Below are positions 1 through 17,596 of a DNA stretch of 64,000 nt, in pieces. The stretch covers positions 12,483,662 to 12,547,661 of the forward strand of contig CM030867.1 in assembly GCA_018105865.1 (NCBI GenBank), given 5' to 3'. Position 1 is the first letter of the stretch, and every line of letters begins with the position of its first letter. Below the pieces are notes generated by a model. That model ran no database searches, was not told where the DNA came from, and worked only from the letters and a program-made list of their open reading frames with translations. Origin of the DNA: Metaphire vulgaris. Taxonomy: Eukaryota > Annelida > Clitellata > Crassiclitellata > Megascolecidae. The position numbers and the translations under genes were made by a program.

Positions 1-125
1 ACTTTGCATCATCCTCTCAATTTACATGAGGTTATAATGATGATGTCAATTCAGCAAAGAAATTCAAAGCTCATGGAATGGAGAGCGCACAGTACATCCC
101 CCCCCCCAACCCATCCACTGCTCAC

Positions 126-4685
<4,560 letters not shown>

Positions 4686-5353
4686 TTGGTTTCAATTGAT
4701 GCACCAAATGAAGTCTTGTTCTGCAATTGTCCTTCTCTTTTATGTCGTAACTGGAATGTTGCTTTAAATCTAAAACAGAACAGAGCTTCATTCTGAATGA
4801 CGATCTAATCTCTGCTAAGTCAATGTGTACGTCTAAAATTGAGGTACAACAATCTATATGATAGCATTTGGCTCCAACACAAAATCAGTTACTTATCCGC
4901 AAATGAGATCTCATTTAACTTTAAATACCGTAACACTATACTGAAAACAAAGCCACAATAAACTGCCAGCCGCTAAAGACCGGTCTAAGAACAGAGAAAA
5001 CATTTCATGTGTGTAATATTATTGAGCCAAACAGCCAAGTGTTCATAAACCAAATGTTTCGAAGCACAACTGTGTGCTAATCTTAGGCTGTGACTGCCAC
5101 TCCACTTTCCTGCAAAACTACCACAGTCAGCATTATCATCATTCACTGAATCACAGGTACTAAGTACTACACTGTATAGGTAAACACATCCTGCACAGTG
5201 CAGAGTATTTGCCAACAGAATTCAGACAGAATTTCTAGAAAGGTGCTCATCATCGATTTGTCTGCATATCGGAGAATGCAGGTGCAACAAAAGCACTGGT
5301 GCTGTTTAGATATTGAATAAAGCATCTTCTTCTTTCTTTCCTTCCGTCTTTCC
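4686..5353. other. Non-coding DNA upstream of the ACSL start codon
   Basis: No coding exon is supported here. It is AT-rich sequence between the ACSL start codon and a LINE fragment, probably ACSL 5' intron. Confidence 0.5.
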
Positions 5354-5740
5354 CTATTGGGTTGGACGATGGGTCTGAATGAGTTCCTTCCACTTCTGTC
5401 TGTCTCTTGCTGCTCTGGTCATTTGGATGAAGCTCATTTGCATTTCTTCTGCATCCTCTTTTAAGTTTTCTATCCATGTTTTTCTTGGTCTTCCTTTTCT
5501 CCTTTTCCCTTCAACATAGTTGTATAGTGCTTTCTTTGGTAGTCTTTCTTCCTTCATTCTTTCAACATGACCAAACCATTTCAGTCTTCGTTTCTGTATT
5601 GATTCGAGTATCGTTTCTTTTTGCTCTGTCTTTTCTCTGATCGTTTCATTTCTTATTCTTTGTCTTCTGCTGACTCCTGCTATTCCTCTTAACCAGTTCA
5701 TTTCTGCAGTCATTAATCTTCTTTCGTCTTTCTTCTTTAT
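5354..5740 (-). pseudogene. LINE (RTE-type) reverse transcriptase C-terminal fragment
   Basis: A minus-strand frame of about 130 codons carries the tail found at the C-terminus of many RTE/endonuclease-type non-LTR retrotransposon ORFs. It has the order MNWLRGIAGVSRRQRIRNE, RRLKWFGHVERM, KRRKGRPRKTWIENLKED. No reverse-transcriptase catalytic core is present, so this is a 5'-truncated remnant, as is usual for LINE copies. It lies upstream of the ACSL coding start, in the same orientation as that gene. Confidence 0.85.
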
Positions 5741-5761
5741 GAATAAAGCATAAAGATACAA

Positions 5762-7140
5762 ATGTAATAAATTTCACACAGAACTGAATCCTCAGTATAT
5801 AAACCTCTGTGAATTAAGAAACACAAACAACCTGTTAAACTGTCCACCCAAAGTATATGCAACAACATTTGAAGCATTCCCATTCACGAACAGAACTAAC
5901 TCAGTGACACTTTATAATCTCACAGACCTGTATCTGCACAGCTAATAATAGCATCATTCACTAGCAAACAGCACAACATCAAAAGGACCTGGACTCACAT
6001 ACACACGCAAGCACACACACACACACATTGTCTCAACACAAATTATATGCAAAATTATAAATTTTTACAAACAAGCATTTCTCAGCAGGAATACATAGGG
6101 TAACCAAAGACAAGACACATAACTATATGGCTTATAACTATCAAAACATGTTAATTACTTCCAAAAGCACTGTTGATATTATTTCAAAAGTTTATCACTA
6201 TAAAATGTGACAGGCTCTGCATTGAGTTGAATAAAGAATCATGTGCAGCCTACATAAGCCTTCAACAACAGTTGAACTCTGTGCATGTTTTAGCAACGGC
6301 GTAGTACAAATGAGTGATTAAATCTTTGGATAGTAAGATCAAACTCCAAGGAAGATCATTTACAGCCTAATGAAAATTAACTTTACTTTTGCTCTATGAC
6401 AGCAATTATGGTCCACTGCAGTAGGAGAATACTGCAGCAGCATTAAAGGCAATTCATATGGTTCACCCTCTCACTCATAATGGGCAAAATAATGAATAAT
6501 GCCAGAGTGGTGGCTTAGAGCCTGTGAATAGCAGGATACCAAATGTCAGCTCCAATTACATTACAGAATTTACAGTGTCATGATTTATTGATGTCCTGAC
6601 CTACAACCACCACAGTTTGTGAGATCTAATATTCATGATTGTTTCTGCAAACTAAATTTTTATTTATTTTTGTTTTTAGTCTGACTTTTATTCTCTTCAA
6701 GGACCATGTCACCAAAACAAGAGAATATTAATATCAACAAATGTCAAATGAGTCCGAATTGTTCCTAAAACGAAATGTATCCTCTCCGTGTCTGTAGGAA
6801 TATCTTAATGCCTTAATGGAAGTGTCTATTATTTAATTCTGAACAGCTCACGGAAAGCGGGTCTACTATGCCAAAATAAACTCACTTGCACAGAGAGAAG
6901 ATTTTACTGCAATTATCCGATAATTTTAAATAAATGCACAGCGAAAGAAAAGTCCCAGTCACACTTAATCGTCAAAGACCAGATTATTTCGTGCAGCTGG
7001 TGATCGCTTTTTTAAAAGCGCTGCATCAGTGCTACAGAGAATTTTAAGCAGTCGATCTATTTAACCATCTATTTAAATATTAACCTTCGTAATAAACAAG
7101 CTGCATAGTACACGCATAACTTAAGCAGCAGAATATTCGT
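5762..7140. other. Non-coding DNA, nothing recognised
   Basis: AT-rich, with a short CA tract near 6010-6030. No exon, RNA gene or clear transposon end seen on either strand. Confidence 0.5.
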
Positions 7141-7144
7141 TTAC

Positions 7145-7310
7145 CGTGCTTCAACGGGGCCCAGTGGGGCCAAAGAACGATGCAGCGTCTGTTTCTGATG
7201 TTTGGCGGCTGAGGCGAAAGGCGCAGGCCAATGGCTCCCCTTGTCCTTCTCAGCCTCACAGATGCGTAGCCGCCAGCACTGCGTGTAAACAGCGCAACGT
7301 CACTGTTATT
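7145..7310 (-). other. Possible 5' non-coding exon / CpG-rich promoter of the ACSL gene
   Basis: A locally GC-rich stretch in AT-rich surroundings. On the minus strand it ends in a good donor (CACG followed by GTAAAC at 7144). This is where a 5' untranslated exon for the ACSL gene starting at 4685 would be expected. The open plus-strand frame across the same bases resembles nothing I know. Purely positional inference. Confidence 0.28.
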
Positions 7311-7419
7311 ACAAGTCTAACAACGCAAGCATTTGACCTCAAAACAGTCGCAGGAAAACGACAGGCACAGGGATATGCAGTTATACATTCACCAATCTAT
7401 ACAACATAAAGAATGATAA

Positions 7420-8500
7420 AGGTTCAGTTCGTGGCGGTTCACATACAGGGCTGGGAAATGTGATCTTTAAAAAACATAGACTCTTTAGGCTTTTAAAAAT
7501 ATAGATTTTTCAAAAAGTCAAATTTTAGGATTTTTAGGGTTTTGGTTTTAAACGTCGAAAATGAAAAAAATCCCATCCTTAATGTTTTAAAAGTTTGGCA
7601 CTCTCTTCAGGCAGCAGAAAACATAATAATTATGCACTTCTATAGCACCATTTACAATACCCAAGGGTACCAATCGATGGTAGGCCTACTTCAAAGACCA
7701 TGTCATTTCAGAGAACAGTCAGAGGGAAACAACAACACGGACTATGGAGTAAATGATAAATGGAAGAGATGTGTTTTAAGATGAGATCTGAAAACACTCA
7801 GTCTATTGGAATATGATCATGCTTACCAGTGGCGTAGCCAGCTTTTGCAAAGTGGGGTTGTTAACTGAAGGCACTATGAAACTGAACACTGAAGCCGCGG
7901 CCGACCCCTCCCCCCACTACCCCCCTTCAACAAAAGTCAACGGATTTGCATACATTGTGTTGGACGTATTTTTTAAAGTGGGGTTGTTTGAACAACCCCA
8001 AACAACCCCGTGCGATGCTGCTGGGGGTCGGCCCGTTGTTACGTCATATTACGTCGCGTTACGTAGTGGGGAGGAGTGAAAAAGTGTCAAAAGGGCGTTA
8101 CGTCATTTATGGACGACCCTAAGGACTATTCCAATAGTAGGCTATAGACAAGCAAAAATTCGTAAGAGTGATGAAACGAATTAGGGGCCTAATGTTCCAA
8201 AATATCATTTGCTCATAATTCTACGTGTAGCCTATCTTATCCACTACAAACATTTATTAAATATAATCGTACAACGGTGCAATGTAGATTTATTCAGATT
8301 TTTGTGAGGGTTCAATGCCTACACAACCAAATTTTGTGAGGGTCCGGGCCTCAGAACCCTCACGGGATTGGCACCTGTCTATCATCTCTCAGTCTGGTAC
8401 CTGTCAATCATCTGACTTCTTTCACCGCTCTGTATTCTCTCAATCTTTCAGCTGTCAATCACCCGTAACCTATCAGTCTTCTGCCATCAGTCACCTGCTA
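7420..8500. other. Intergenic DNA with a transposon-like end
   Basis: No gene seen. Near 7829 the phrase CCAGTGGCGTAGCCAG matches the start of the CAGTGG-type hAT termini seen elsewhere in this window (44025, 14861). A clear partner end was not found, so this may be a solo or decayed end. GC-rich patches occur around 7900-8070. Confidence 0.4.
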
Positions 8501-8528
8501 ATCACATGCTAATGATATAGTAGTAGCA

Positions 8529-8756
<228 letters not shown>

Positions 8757-8759
8757 GCC

Positions 8760-9749
8760 TTTCAAATGAAATCATAAACTGTTCCTGTTAGGCCCATCGA
8801 TCGGCGATATTATTTTGCCACATGCTGATCATACTGCCCTCTTCGGACCGACGAAGAAATGGCATCGCCAAAATTCCCAAAGTGTGTCCGCCTGAAATTA
8901 ATCAATTTTGCCACGAAGTGGTCGCACAGAGGAGTCGGACTTAGACCTTATTGGGGCACAGTCATTGATAAATGAAATCCTTACAAAACCGATGAGTTGA
9001 TTTAATCGAAGAGTGGGTCTAAGGATGACTGCCGATAAATTGCCCTATATTAAACAGTATGTGTAGGCCTACGGGGTAATTAACACGCGCTTCGCTGATG
9101 CAGAGAAAGCGGCCGCTTCTAAGATTAGGAGAACTCCGTTTGATTTTGTCGTCTATATACGCATTCTGTCGTCATCGTCATTTGATTGAAGCTCAAAGGT
9201 CAGTTGATTGCAAAGACTTTCTGAGCAGCAATCAAAAGTCAATGAGACTCGTTTCGGAATGAATTTCAATCAAGCTTTCGAACGGACTTTGCGCCTTTCC
9301 TTTTTGTCGAAATGATTCTGAAAAAAACAAGAGAAAGTGTATGTTAAAGGTAAACTGTGCAGCAACCTGTACCATGCAGTGTGCAACTGTACGCTCGCTC
9401 TAAGCTTCTATCATTCAATGCGAATTCAAGAATTTCAAATGATTTGTCAAATACAGGAAACTAGGCCTACTGGACAGAGAGCAGCCATTCGAGGTAGGTT
9501 CCTAAACTGTTGAATCATGTTCAGGGCATCTGGACCTTTCTGCTTCTGTACAGTTGCTATCACCGTTGAAAAACTGACTGACGTTTTTAAGAAAAAATAC
9601 TAAACCAAATTCAGAGCGAAGCATCAAATGCAATCATCGTCGCACAGTCAGTCAGCCGAAGAATCGACCGAATTCGTCTGTTAACAATTCACTGAACAAC
9701 TTCGCTTCGATCCTTCTCAGCTGCCAATCGCCATTTTGTCCTGCCTCTC

Positions 9750-9780
<31 letters not shown>

Positions 9781-10371
9781 CTCTCTCGTCGTCCCGCGAT
9801 GCGTGTCAGGTGTTCTTAGCGATCGGAAGGTGACTGTGACAGCAGTCGGTGTCTTCTCATAAGGTGAGCAGCCGGGCCGAACAGCCCTGGTGCGTCTCTG
9901 CCGTCGGTGGCTGAGTCAGAAGAGAGGCGCTGTGGCGTCTGTCGCCGCCCTCCACCTGTCTCCACCTGCTGCTGCTGATCGACCTACGGCCCGCGGTTGC
10001 ATCTTATTAAGCACCAATCGCCTTCCGAAAAGCTGATGCCGCCGCTCCAGACAAAATACTCATGACGATGCAGCTGCAGGCGATGGGTGGCGGCGGCGGC
10101 GGAGGGGTGATAAGCCGTGAGGTCGTACGATGAAATGCAGTGATGCGTGACGAAGAGCGCTGCAACCAATGTGGACGACAGGATCAGACCATCCATCGGG
10201 GCCATCGCTGCAACTGCGCTTCGATTCTATTCGCCATCCATCCCGTGCACCGTTAACTATGCTCCCACCCCACGCCTGGGCCACATCCCCCCACCACACA
10301 CACACACGACGCAAGCTGAGATCGGCCCACAGCCGAACGGCAACGTCTTAAAGATGAAATGAGTCAGAGGA

Positions 10372-10402
<31 letters not shown>

Positions 10403-10779
10403 TCGTTGTTTGAAAGGCAAGAGATCGAGAAGATCGATCGAACGAAAGCGACAGGTGCTCTTCCCAGTTCACAGTTCTCCTCCTCCTCAGAGACGTCATT
10501 TCACTGTTTTTCGGGGGGGGGGGCAAGACACTTTTGACCCTGACAAGTTACAAGTTTGCGAAAAAGTTGACGACCTTTTTTGCTTGTTTGCTTGTCGGTC
10601 ATTTTCACGGTTAGTTACTTCAGATTACTCGACATCAAGCACTCCTTTAGGGCGTGTAAAAACTAAATAACACAAACATTGGCGGAAAAAATTTGTTCCC
10701 CCTCAAAATCAGGGGCAAATGCCCCTGCCCCCAAATGACGTCCCTGCTCCTCCTCCTCCTCATCATCATCATCACCACC

Positions 10780-10850
<71 letters not shown>

Positions 10851-11276
10851 AAGGAGCCTCTGGCACATTGGTCCGTTGGTCCTGTGTATTCAAGACAATT
10901 CCTCTTTTTACGAGACTCGGGTGCTTCTGCAGTGACCTCAAACCATGGGCCAAGTGGAATTCAGTATGGAATGGATTTGAATGCAACGCAATCGAGTAGG
11001 CGCCATAGAAGCGATATCAATAGAAATCAATAGAAGCATTTGTGACGTAAAAATTGTAGTCCTTTAAACAGCGTAAACACATGTTTCAACTGTTTTCATT
11101 TATTGTATTTGAATAGGAAATACTCTTTAAAATTCTCCGTTAGATTTCAAACGCCGAAGGTGATTTGGTATCAGACGGCCGTTGGTTCGGAAGATAAACC
11201 TGTCCATTCTGTAAGATAACAGACCCCCTTCCTTCCAAGGGACTGCATATCGGCCGCCGCCGCAGTGGGGTAGACA
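8760..11276. promoter_or_regulatory. Upstream region of the QRICH2-like gene
   Basis: Roughly 2.5 kb between the long AAT tract and the QRICH2-like start codon. It contains (CT)n at 9751-9787, a GC-richer island at about 9790-10330 that may hold a promoter or 5' non-coding exon, (GA)n at 10377-10402, and a (CAT)n tract at 10757-10850. No TATA box or start site can be assigned with confidence. Confidence 0.4.
10757..10850 (+). repeat. (CAT)n microsatellite
   Basis: About 90 bp of CAT units. It yields spurious poly-His, poly-Asp and poly-Met frames. Confidence 0.95.
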
Positions 11277-13861
11277 ATGGACGGGCGGCGTTCTCTGTCG
11301 GTCAGTCTCGGCCAGATGGTTGATTTGGCTCTCAACTCTCCAGACGTCGGTACCGTCCATTTCCACGTCCTCTACTCGCTGCTCCACTCCGTGCTTTGTA
11401 CTCTCGGAATCTCCGACGTCCAGGCTCCCTACGAGGCCGTTCCCGTGGTCGTCCGCAGCCCCAGCCCCGCCCCGGCGGCGGCGGCGGCGGCGGCGGAGGC
11501 CGCCGATCAGAGGCCGTCGTCGTCCCCTCAAGAGGAAGACGAGTTCGGCGAACAGCCGCAGCCGAGGCTCTACTCTGCGTCATCGGTGTCCGGAGGAGGA
11601 ACAGGCGGAGGAGGAGGGACGGGGCAGAGGAGGCGAAGGTCGTCGACCGACGCCGTCGAAATCCATCTGATGCTGCAGAGACCGACCAACCCCGACGCCA
11701 TCGCCCTTTATCCGATGTACGGCCTTCCGGAACTGGTGAAGAAGGTGGAGGAGTTGGAACTGCGCCTCGATAGGATGAGCAGGGTGCCGAGCAACGACGA
11801 GCTGTTCAACATCCTCGCCGACCTTCAATCAGAAGACGAAAGCACAGACGCTGGAGTAGACGCAGAAGGAGCACAAGCGGCGACGGCACAAACAGGAGGA
11901 ATACAGGCAGAAAGAGGACGACATACAGGAGGAGGAGGAGGACAAGGACGAGAAGCACAGGCAGAAAGAGGACGACTTACAGGAGGAGGAGGAGCACAGG
12001 CAGGAGGAGGAGGACAAGGGCGAGGATCACAGGCAGGAGGAGGAGGAGGAGGAGGAGCAAAGGCAGGAGGAGGAGGTGCAAAGGCAGGAGGAGGAGGACA
12101 AGGACGAGAAGCACAGGCAGGAAGAGGAGGAGCACATGTAGGAGGAGGAAGAGAAGGAGAAGGTGGAGGAGGAGTAAGGGAAAAAGAAGGAGGAGGAAAA
12201 GGTACAGGAGGAAAAGGAAAACAGGCAAAAGAAGAAGAGCATGGAGGAGGAGCAGGAGGAGGAGGGGCGATGAACTACATGTGGCAGAACATGCAGCTGG
12301 CTCGGAAGTTGGAGGCACAGACTGATGGAGTTGAAAAGGTTACGTCCCATCGCAGTATTTTTTCGTGTGAATTTCTAGTAACTTTGTGAATTGTGATTGC
12401 TTTTAAATAACTGTTCTGAGTGAGTTTTAAAGGCTAATTGGATTCAGAGGCTTGTAAGGTAAAGGTGAAAGTCACTCCTTCGGCCAGAGACCTCTAGGGG
12501 GACTGAAGGGTTAATGCTTTCAATTTTTCACAGCATCACCTGAATGGGGGTGACTCTCTGACTTTCCCTCAGCAACTGATTAGGCACCCAATGTACTCAT
12601 TGACAGGTGGGTGAACTGGGGCAGAAATGACATCAGGTGTTGAACCATGACCTCACAACTGGCATACTTTCAATGTGCTTAAAATGCTAATTAGTTTTGC
12701 AGACTTATGTGCAATAGTTTTGTAAACTATCAAATCCCGTAGTTGTACAGTACACTTATTTGTATTCATATTGCAAATTCTGTATTGTCTTTCAATGATA
12801 AACTAATACCAAAGACCAATTGGGCATGAGGCAGAAGCCGCTATCACCATTGGGTGAGATTGTCAACAACCGTTGAAAGAACTCCCTCCAACTCCCCTCC
12901 ACCATTGTTTTTAAAAACAGAATATAGATTGATGCACTGTTTGTTTAAAACTGAAGATGTGAATAGTCTTTGTCTTTTGCCTTTCAATGTCTTACAGCTG
13001 GTTACTATTGTGAACAACTTGACACAGAGCCACCAAAGTCTTTTGGAGGATTTCAGACAGCTTAAGCACCAAGTTGATACCCTGACGAGAATTATCAGCG
13101 TCAGTTCAGTTTCTTGATCTTTCTTTTAAGTATTTTTTAAAAATGACTTCTACTTTTGTATATTTGTGATAAAATTATGAAAATCAGTGCATTACTAATA
13201 TGGCTGCGTTGTGCATTGGAATTAAGCACTGGGCTGTCCAGAGACCATCTTGAGGGGATTTTGTGGCACTGTTGTTTAAGAACAAAGTGTTTGAGTCTAC
13301 AAGAGATTATTAAAAGGCCCCAAGTAAGACTGTGCTATGGTGTCAGTGGTTCAGTGTTGTGCTTCTGTCTGTCAGTATGTCCAGCATGTAGAATAGAATG
13401 ACTCTAGTTGTGTTATGATAATAATAATCAATGCTGTTTATTGTTTTGTATTTGCTGTTGTTGTCCTCTTATGCTACTTGTCTTTGATAGAAGTATTTCT
13501 AACTAGTTGCAGTCTCCTCTTGTTGTGCTATTTCATTATAGACTGAGTTGGAAGTTCCTAGTTTTGTGACGTGGTTTGAACTGGAGCAGATCCTCAAAGG
13601 GGTTCTGATGAAGCCGGAGACAGTCTTGGGACCATCGCCTGCTCTCACAGTCCACATGAAGACTATCGGACATTTGGACAAGGATGTGCATCAATTGGGG
13701 GTAAATTTTCAAGTTCTCAACGTAAGAAGGACAGAACTTTGCACATTTTAAAGCACCGAAGATTACAGAAGATTACCCAGAAAATTAATATCTCATTCTT
13801 GTAAAGCGCTTTTGACTTTGGCCTTGTTAGCTATGCTTATGGTGCTCTATAAATTGTCTTG

Positions 13862-13935
<74 letters not shown>

Positions 13936-16637
13936 CCTTTTCAGGATTATTGCTATATGAGTTGTCTGATAACTGCCTTGAAATGTGGCTCCCTGGCAGC
14001 CTCACAGTATCTCTGTCAAACAGTTTACAGACATTGATGCATCAGTTGATGCAATGACAAGTGTCCGTTATTGCTCCTTCTGTATTGCACTTAGGTTTGA
14101 TGCACTTCAAACTATGAACTTATAGTGTTGCTAGGCTACATGGAATACTTCAACTTCCTATGGTATGTGACTAATTCCCATGAGGATATACAAATGATAC
14201 ATACAGGCAGTGCTTTTTTTCTAGGAAAAAAGGTTTGGGAACTCATCCTTTTTTACTTATTAACAAAACAGGTGGGGAACGCCGTACCTCTACTGTCCCA
14301 AACACATTTTTACATATCCATAATTATATATTCACTGAAAAACGTTGGCAAACAGAGTGAGGCAAGAACGATGCTGTTCCAGGGCTTTTTTCAGTGCATT
14401 CCCACTGCCCTAAAACGCCCTGCATACATGGAACAGAGGCTGAGGCAAGACTATGATGCTGTGTTGAAACATTTGCCATTTGTATTATATTTCTTGTTTT
14501 TGTACAGAAAAAGGTCCAGGTTCATGAAGACACTTTAAACAAAATAACTCCTGGTATGTTTCTATTTATTTTTCAGATGAATTTATGAATGCATTTGCTT
14601 CAAGACTCATAGGCAGCTTCAATGTATTATGTCACAAATTAGCCGCCTAAATTTCGGTTCAGTTGTAGGTGTGCAATCTAAGGTAAGGAAATGACCGGAT
14701 ATGGTGAGACCTGGCATCTGCAATTGTAATCAAAGAAATGCAGATTCTTATCTACATGCAGTTATTCAACTAAATCCATTCAGGCCATGGGCGTATTTAG
14801 AAAGGCCAAGGCCAAAGGGGTACACTGTGGATCAGGAGCGTACCCTCTGAATACGCCACTGATTCAGGCTTCCATTTAAAACATAGAATTTTATGTGATT
14901 TTGGTCCTGAAATGCATCTTTGTGTTTTTAACTTTCAGACGTTGATATCCTGCTTTCAGAAGTGAAGCTTACAAAGTGCGAACTTAGCACTTTGCTCAAG
15001 GAAAAGGTGCTTAATTGGCCATTGCTAGTGGAATCAAATTTATTTTACGTTCGTTGTCTTCATTCGTCTTCTGTAAACCTCACACATGAGATCAGCTGCC
15101 GCATAATGTTATGACTTTCTTGAACTAAGATTTTAGACTTCGCTATTGATTTCACTGATTGATTTTTGAGAGTAAGGAGAGGATTGGACGATGTTTCCTG
15201 TTGTTTCAGGAGCTCTTCATTAGTTTATTGGTAAATGAGTATGTATGAGACTTTGTGGGTTTTAAATATTTGCCTTTTTTGTTGTCTGGGCTTTGCATGA
15301 TATTTTAAGCATTTTGTGTGCATTTCTTTCTTTCAAAATTCTTCTGCAGTGTTCTGATTGCTCACAGTCCACAGCATGAAATCCAATCTGCTAGTTTTTG
15401 CCTACAACAAAAGCTACCTGACTTTCTTAGATAGGTTTGTTTTCTCACATTTTCTCATGCAATAAATCGTTTTAAAGAGTATTTATCTTTTGAATGTGGT
15501 GGTCAACCAGGCAGGAGTCAGTCCGGATCTGGAGCTTGTGACCTTTTCCTGTCCGACTGATTCTAGCCTGCCAGAAAAGAGCGCAGAAAAGATTGCAGAA
15601 AAGAACGCAGAAAAGAGTGAAAAGAGCAGAAAAGAGTCCAGAAAAGAGTCCAGAAAAGAGCGCAGATGCTCTGCAGGGATGTGAGTCTTTGCTGTTTGCC
15701 TCGTTTGAGACTCGGCTCTACTCGCTCGAAACTGCCGTTAAAGAATTGCACGAGAGCGTGAGAGCGAAGCCAATCGACCTGTATATGTCGATGTCAGACA
15801 TTCAGATTTCTCCAAGCACTAAGAATCTTGCAAGAGCTGATTCATCGTCAGTAATCGTTCCACCGGAGGTGCAGCATCCGTTGTACGATGAGCCACCTAC
15901 TGGAAGAGCAAACCTCCGACATATGTCGTCGGACTCGACGGTTTCTAGACAGAGTGGCAGTCCTCCTGCCTTCATTAATCCGGCTCCAAGGCGATTGTCC
16001 ACCGCTGAGACGCAAGATCTGAACACAAGGATGAGTCAGTTGAATAAGAAATGCAAAGAGATGATCAGACGTAATAGAATCAAGATAGAGGAATTTGATT
16101 CAAGGTTAAGCAACCTGTCAGATCAAGTGACCAGGCTGCGAAACACTGTTTCCTGTGATGAGGCAGAGGTATTCTTGCATTCATTTGTGCATTTCAGTTT
16201 ATGTACTGTGTAATGAAGAGAAGGGGGACAAATAATAATTAATAAGCAGCAATTATCTTGACCCCTTTGGGCCAAAACTCCCATTTTTCGTAGTATTTTT
16301 TTCTTGCTGTAGATATCAAGTGACAAAATAAATTCTTCAGAACTCAATTGCATTTGAATGTTTTGCCTTTTGTTGTGATTTGAGGAGCGTGCTATTCTTC
16401 AGTCAGTTGCTGTTTTCTGTCTTGATTGTTTTATTTGCTGAGCTGTCTTGAGACCAGTGAGGAGTGAACGTGAATCCCAAATCCCCTGTCACTGCATGAT
16501 CTAAGCATTTAGATTTTCACTTGAAATTGCTTTCAGACACTCAGACACTGTTTTTATAAAGTTGAACTGAAGAGATAACATTCAGATTTCATGTTAAATT
16601 GCAGCAGAGACAGGGGAGAGTTTTTAAAAGTAAAACA

Positions 16638-16707
<70 letters not shown>

Positions 16708-17542
16708 ATGAATCTTTGTAAATTAGCAGAACGTTGTTCTTTGTGATTTAGGAGAATTCTTGTATCAGGATAATCCAGCAATCGATTGAGCAACTTCAGG
16801 CCGATGTAAGGAAGACGAGAGAAATGGAGCTGGTGACAAATTCAGTGATTGAGAGAATCGGCCAAACTCAGGTCAAGTATTGAATCATCATCATCAGCAG
16901 CAGCAGCAGCAGATACATCTGACACTCAAAATTATTGCATTCACCATTTAAACATTATTTAGTCATGACATGACTTTGTCTTTTGATTACACCACAATAA
17001 GCCAGCTTAATGTAAGCCTAAATATGTAACTTTTATTTAATAAAGGTTTTTGGAAGATATATTTGTCTTTTGAAAGCAATTTTTCATCATTGTTTTGCTC
17101 CTAATCACAAAGTGCATGACGATGGATTCGTGGTGAGGTTTGTGGTCGTAGGTTCATGCTTTGTTTCTGTTACCACAGTGTGACCTTCTTTCAAGTTCTT
17201 CGCACCAGTGATGAAGTCAGAGTTAAAATGGTGTCGCTGTATTGTCAGACCAACCTCATTTAGAGCAGATACCATATATCAGATAGCAGATACCATATAG
17301 CAGATATCATCATTATCATCTCATCATCACTGTCATCACATCATCATTGTATGTTGTCTGGAACTCTTCATTTTCAGTTGAGCAATTGTGTTGCATTTAT
17401 TTCATGACAGAATATCCAGGAAATCATGTTGGCAAGGATGCAGAATGCAGAGAGAGGCCTGTTTCAGCTCAGGAATGACATTGAAATCCTTGATAAAAAC
17501 ATAGAGTTACAAGTACGTGAATAAAATTCTATCATAGATGCT

Positions 17543-17596
<54 letters not shown>

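Noticed and set aside
11127..12350. Several overlapping ORFs on both strands across the Gly-rich exon
   Set aside because: Compositional shadows of QRICH2-like exon 1; only the plus frame from 11277 continues into phase-matched exons with family similarity.
15490..15684. ORF MNVVVNQAGVSPDLELVTFS as exon 6 of the QRICH2-like gene
   Set aside because: Its frame differs from the long conserved part of exon 6 and runs into a stop at 15684; the frame from 15575 or 15677 continues to the donor at 16168.
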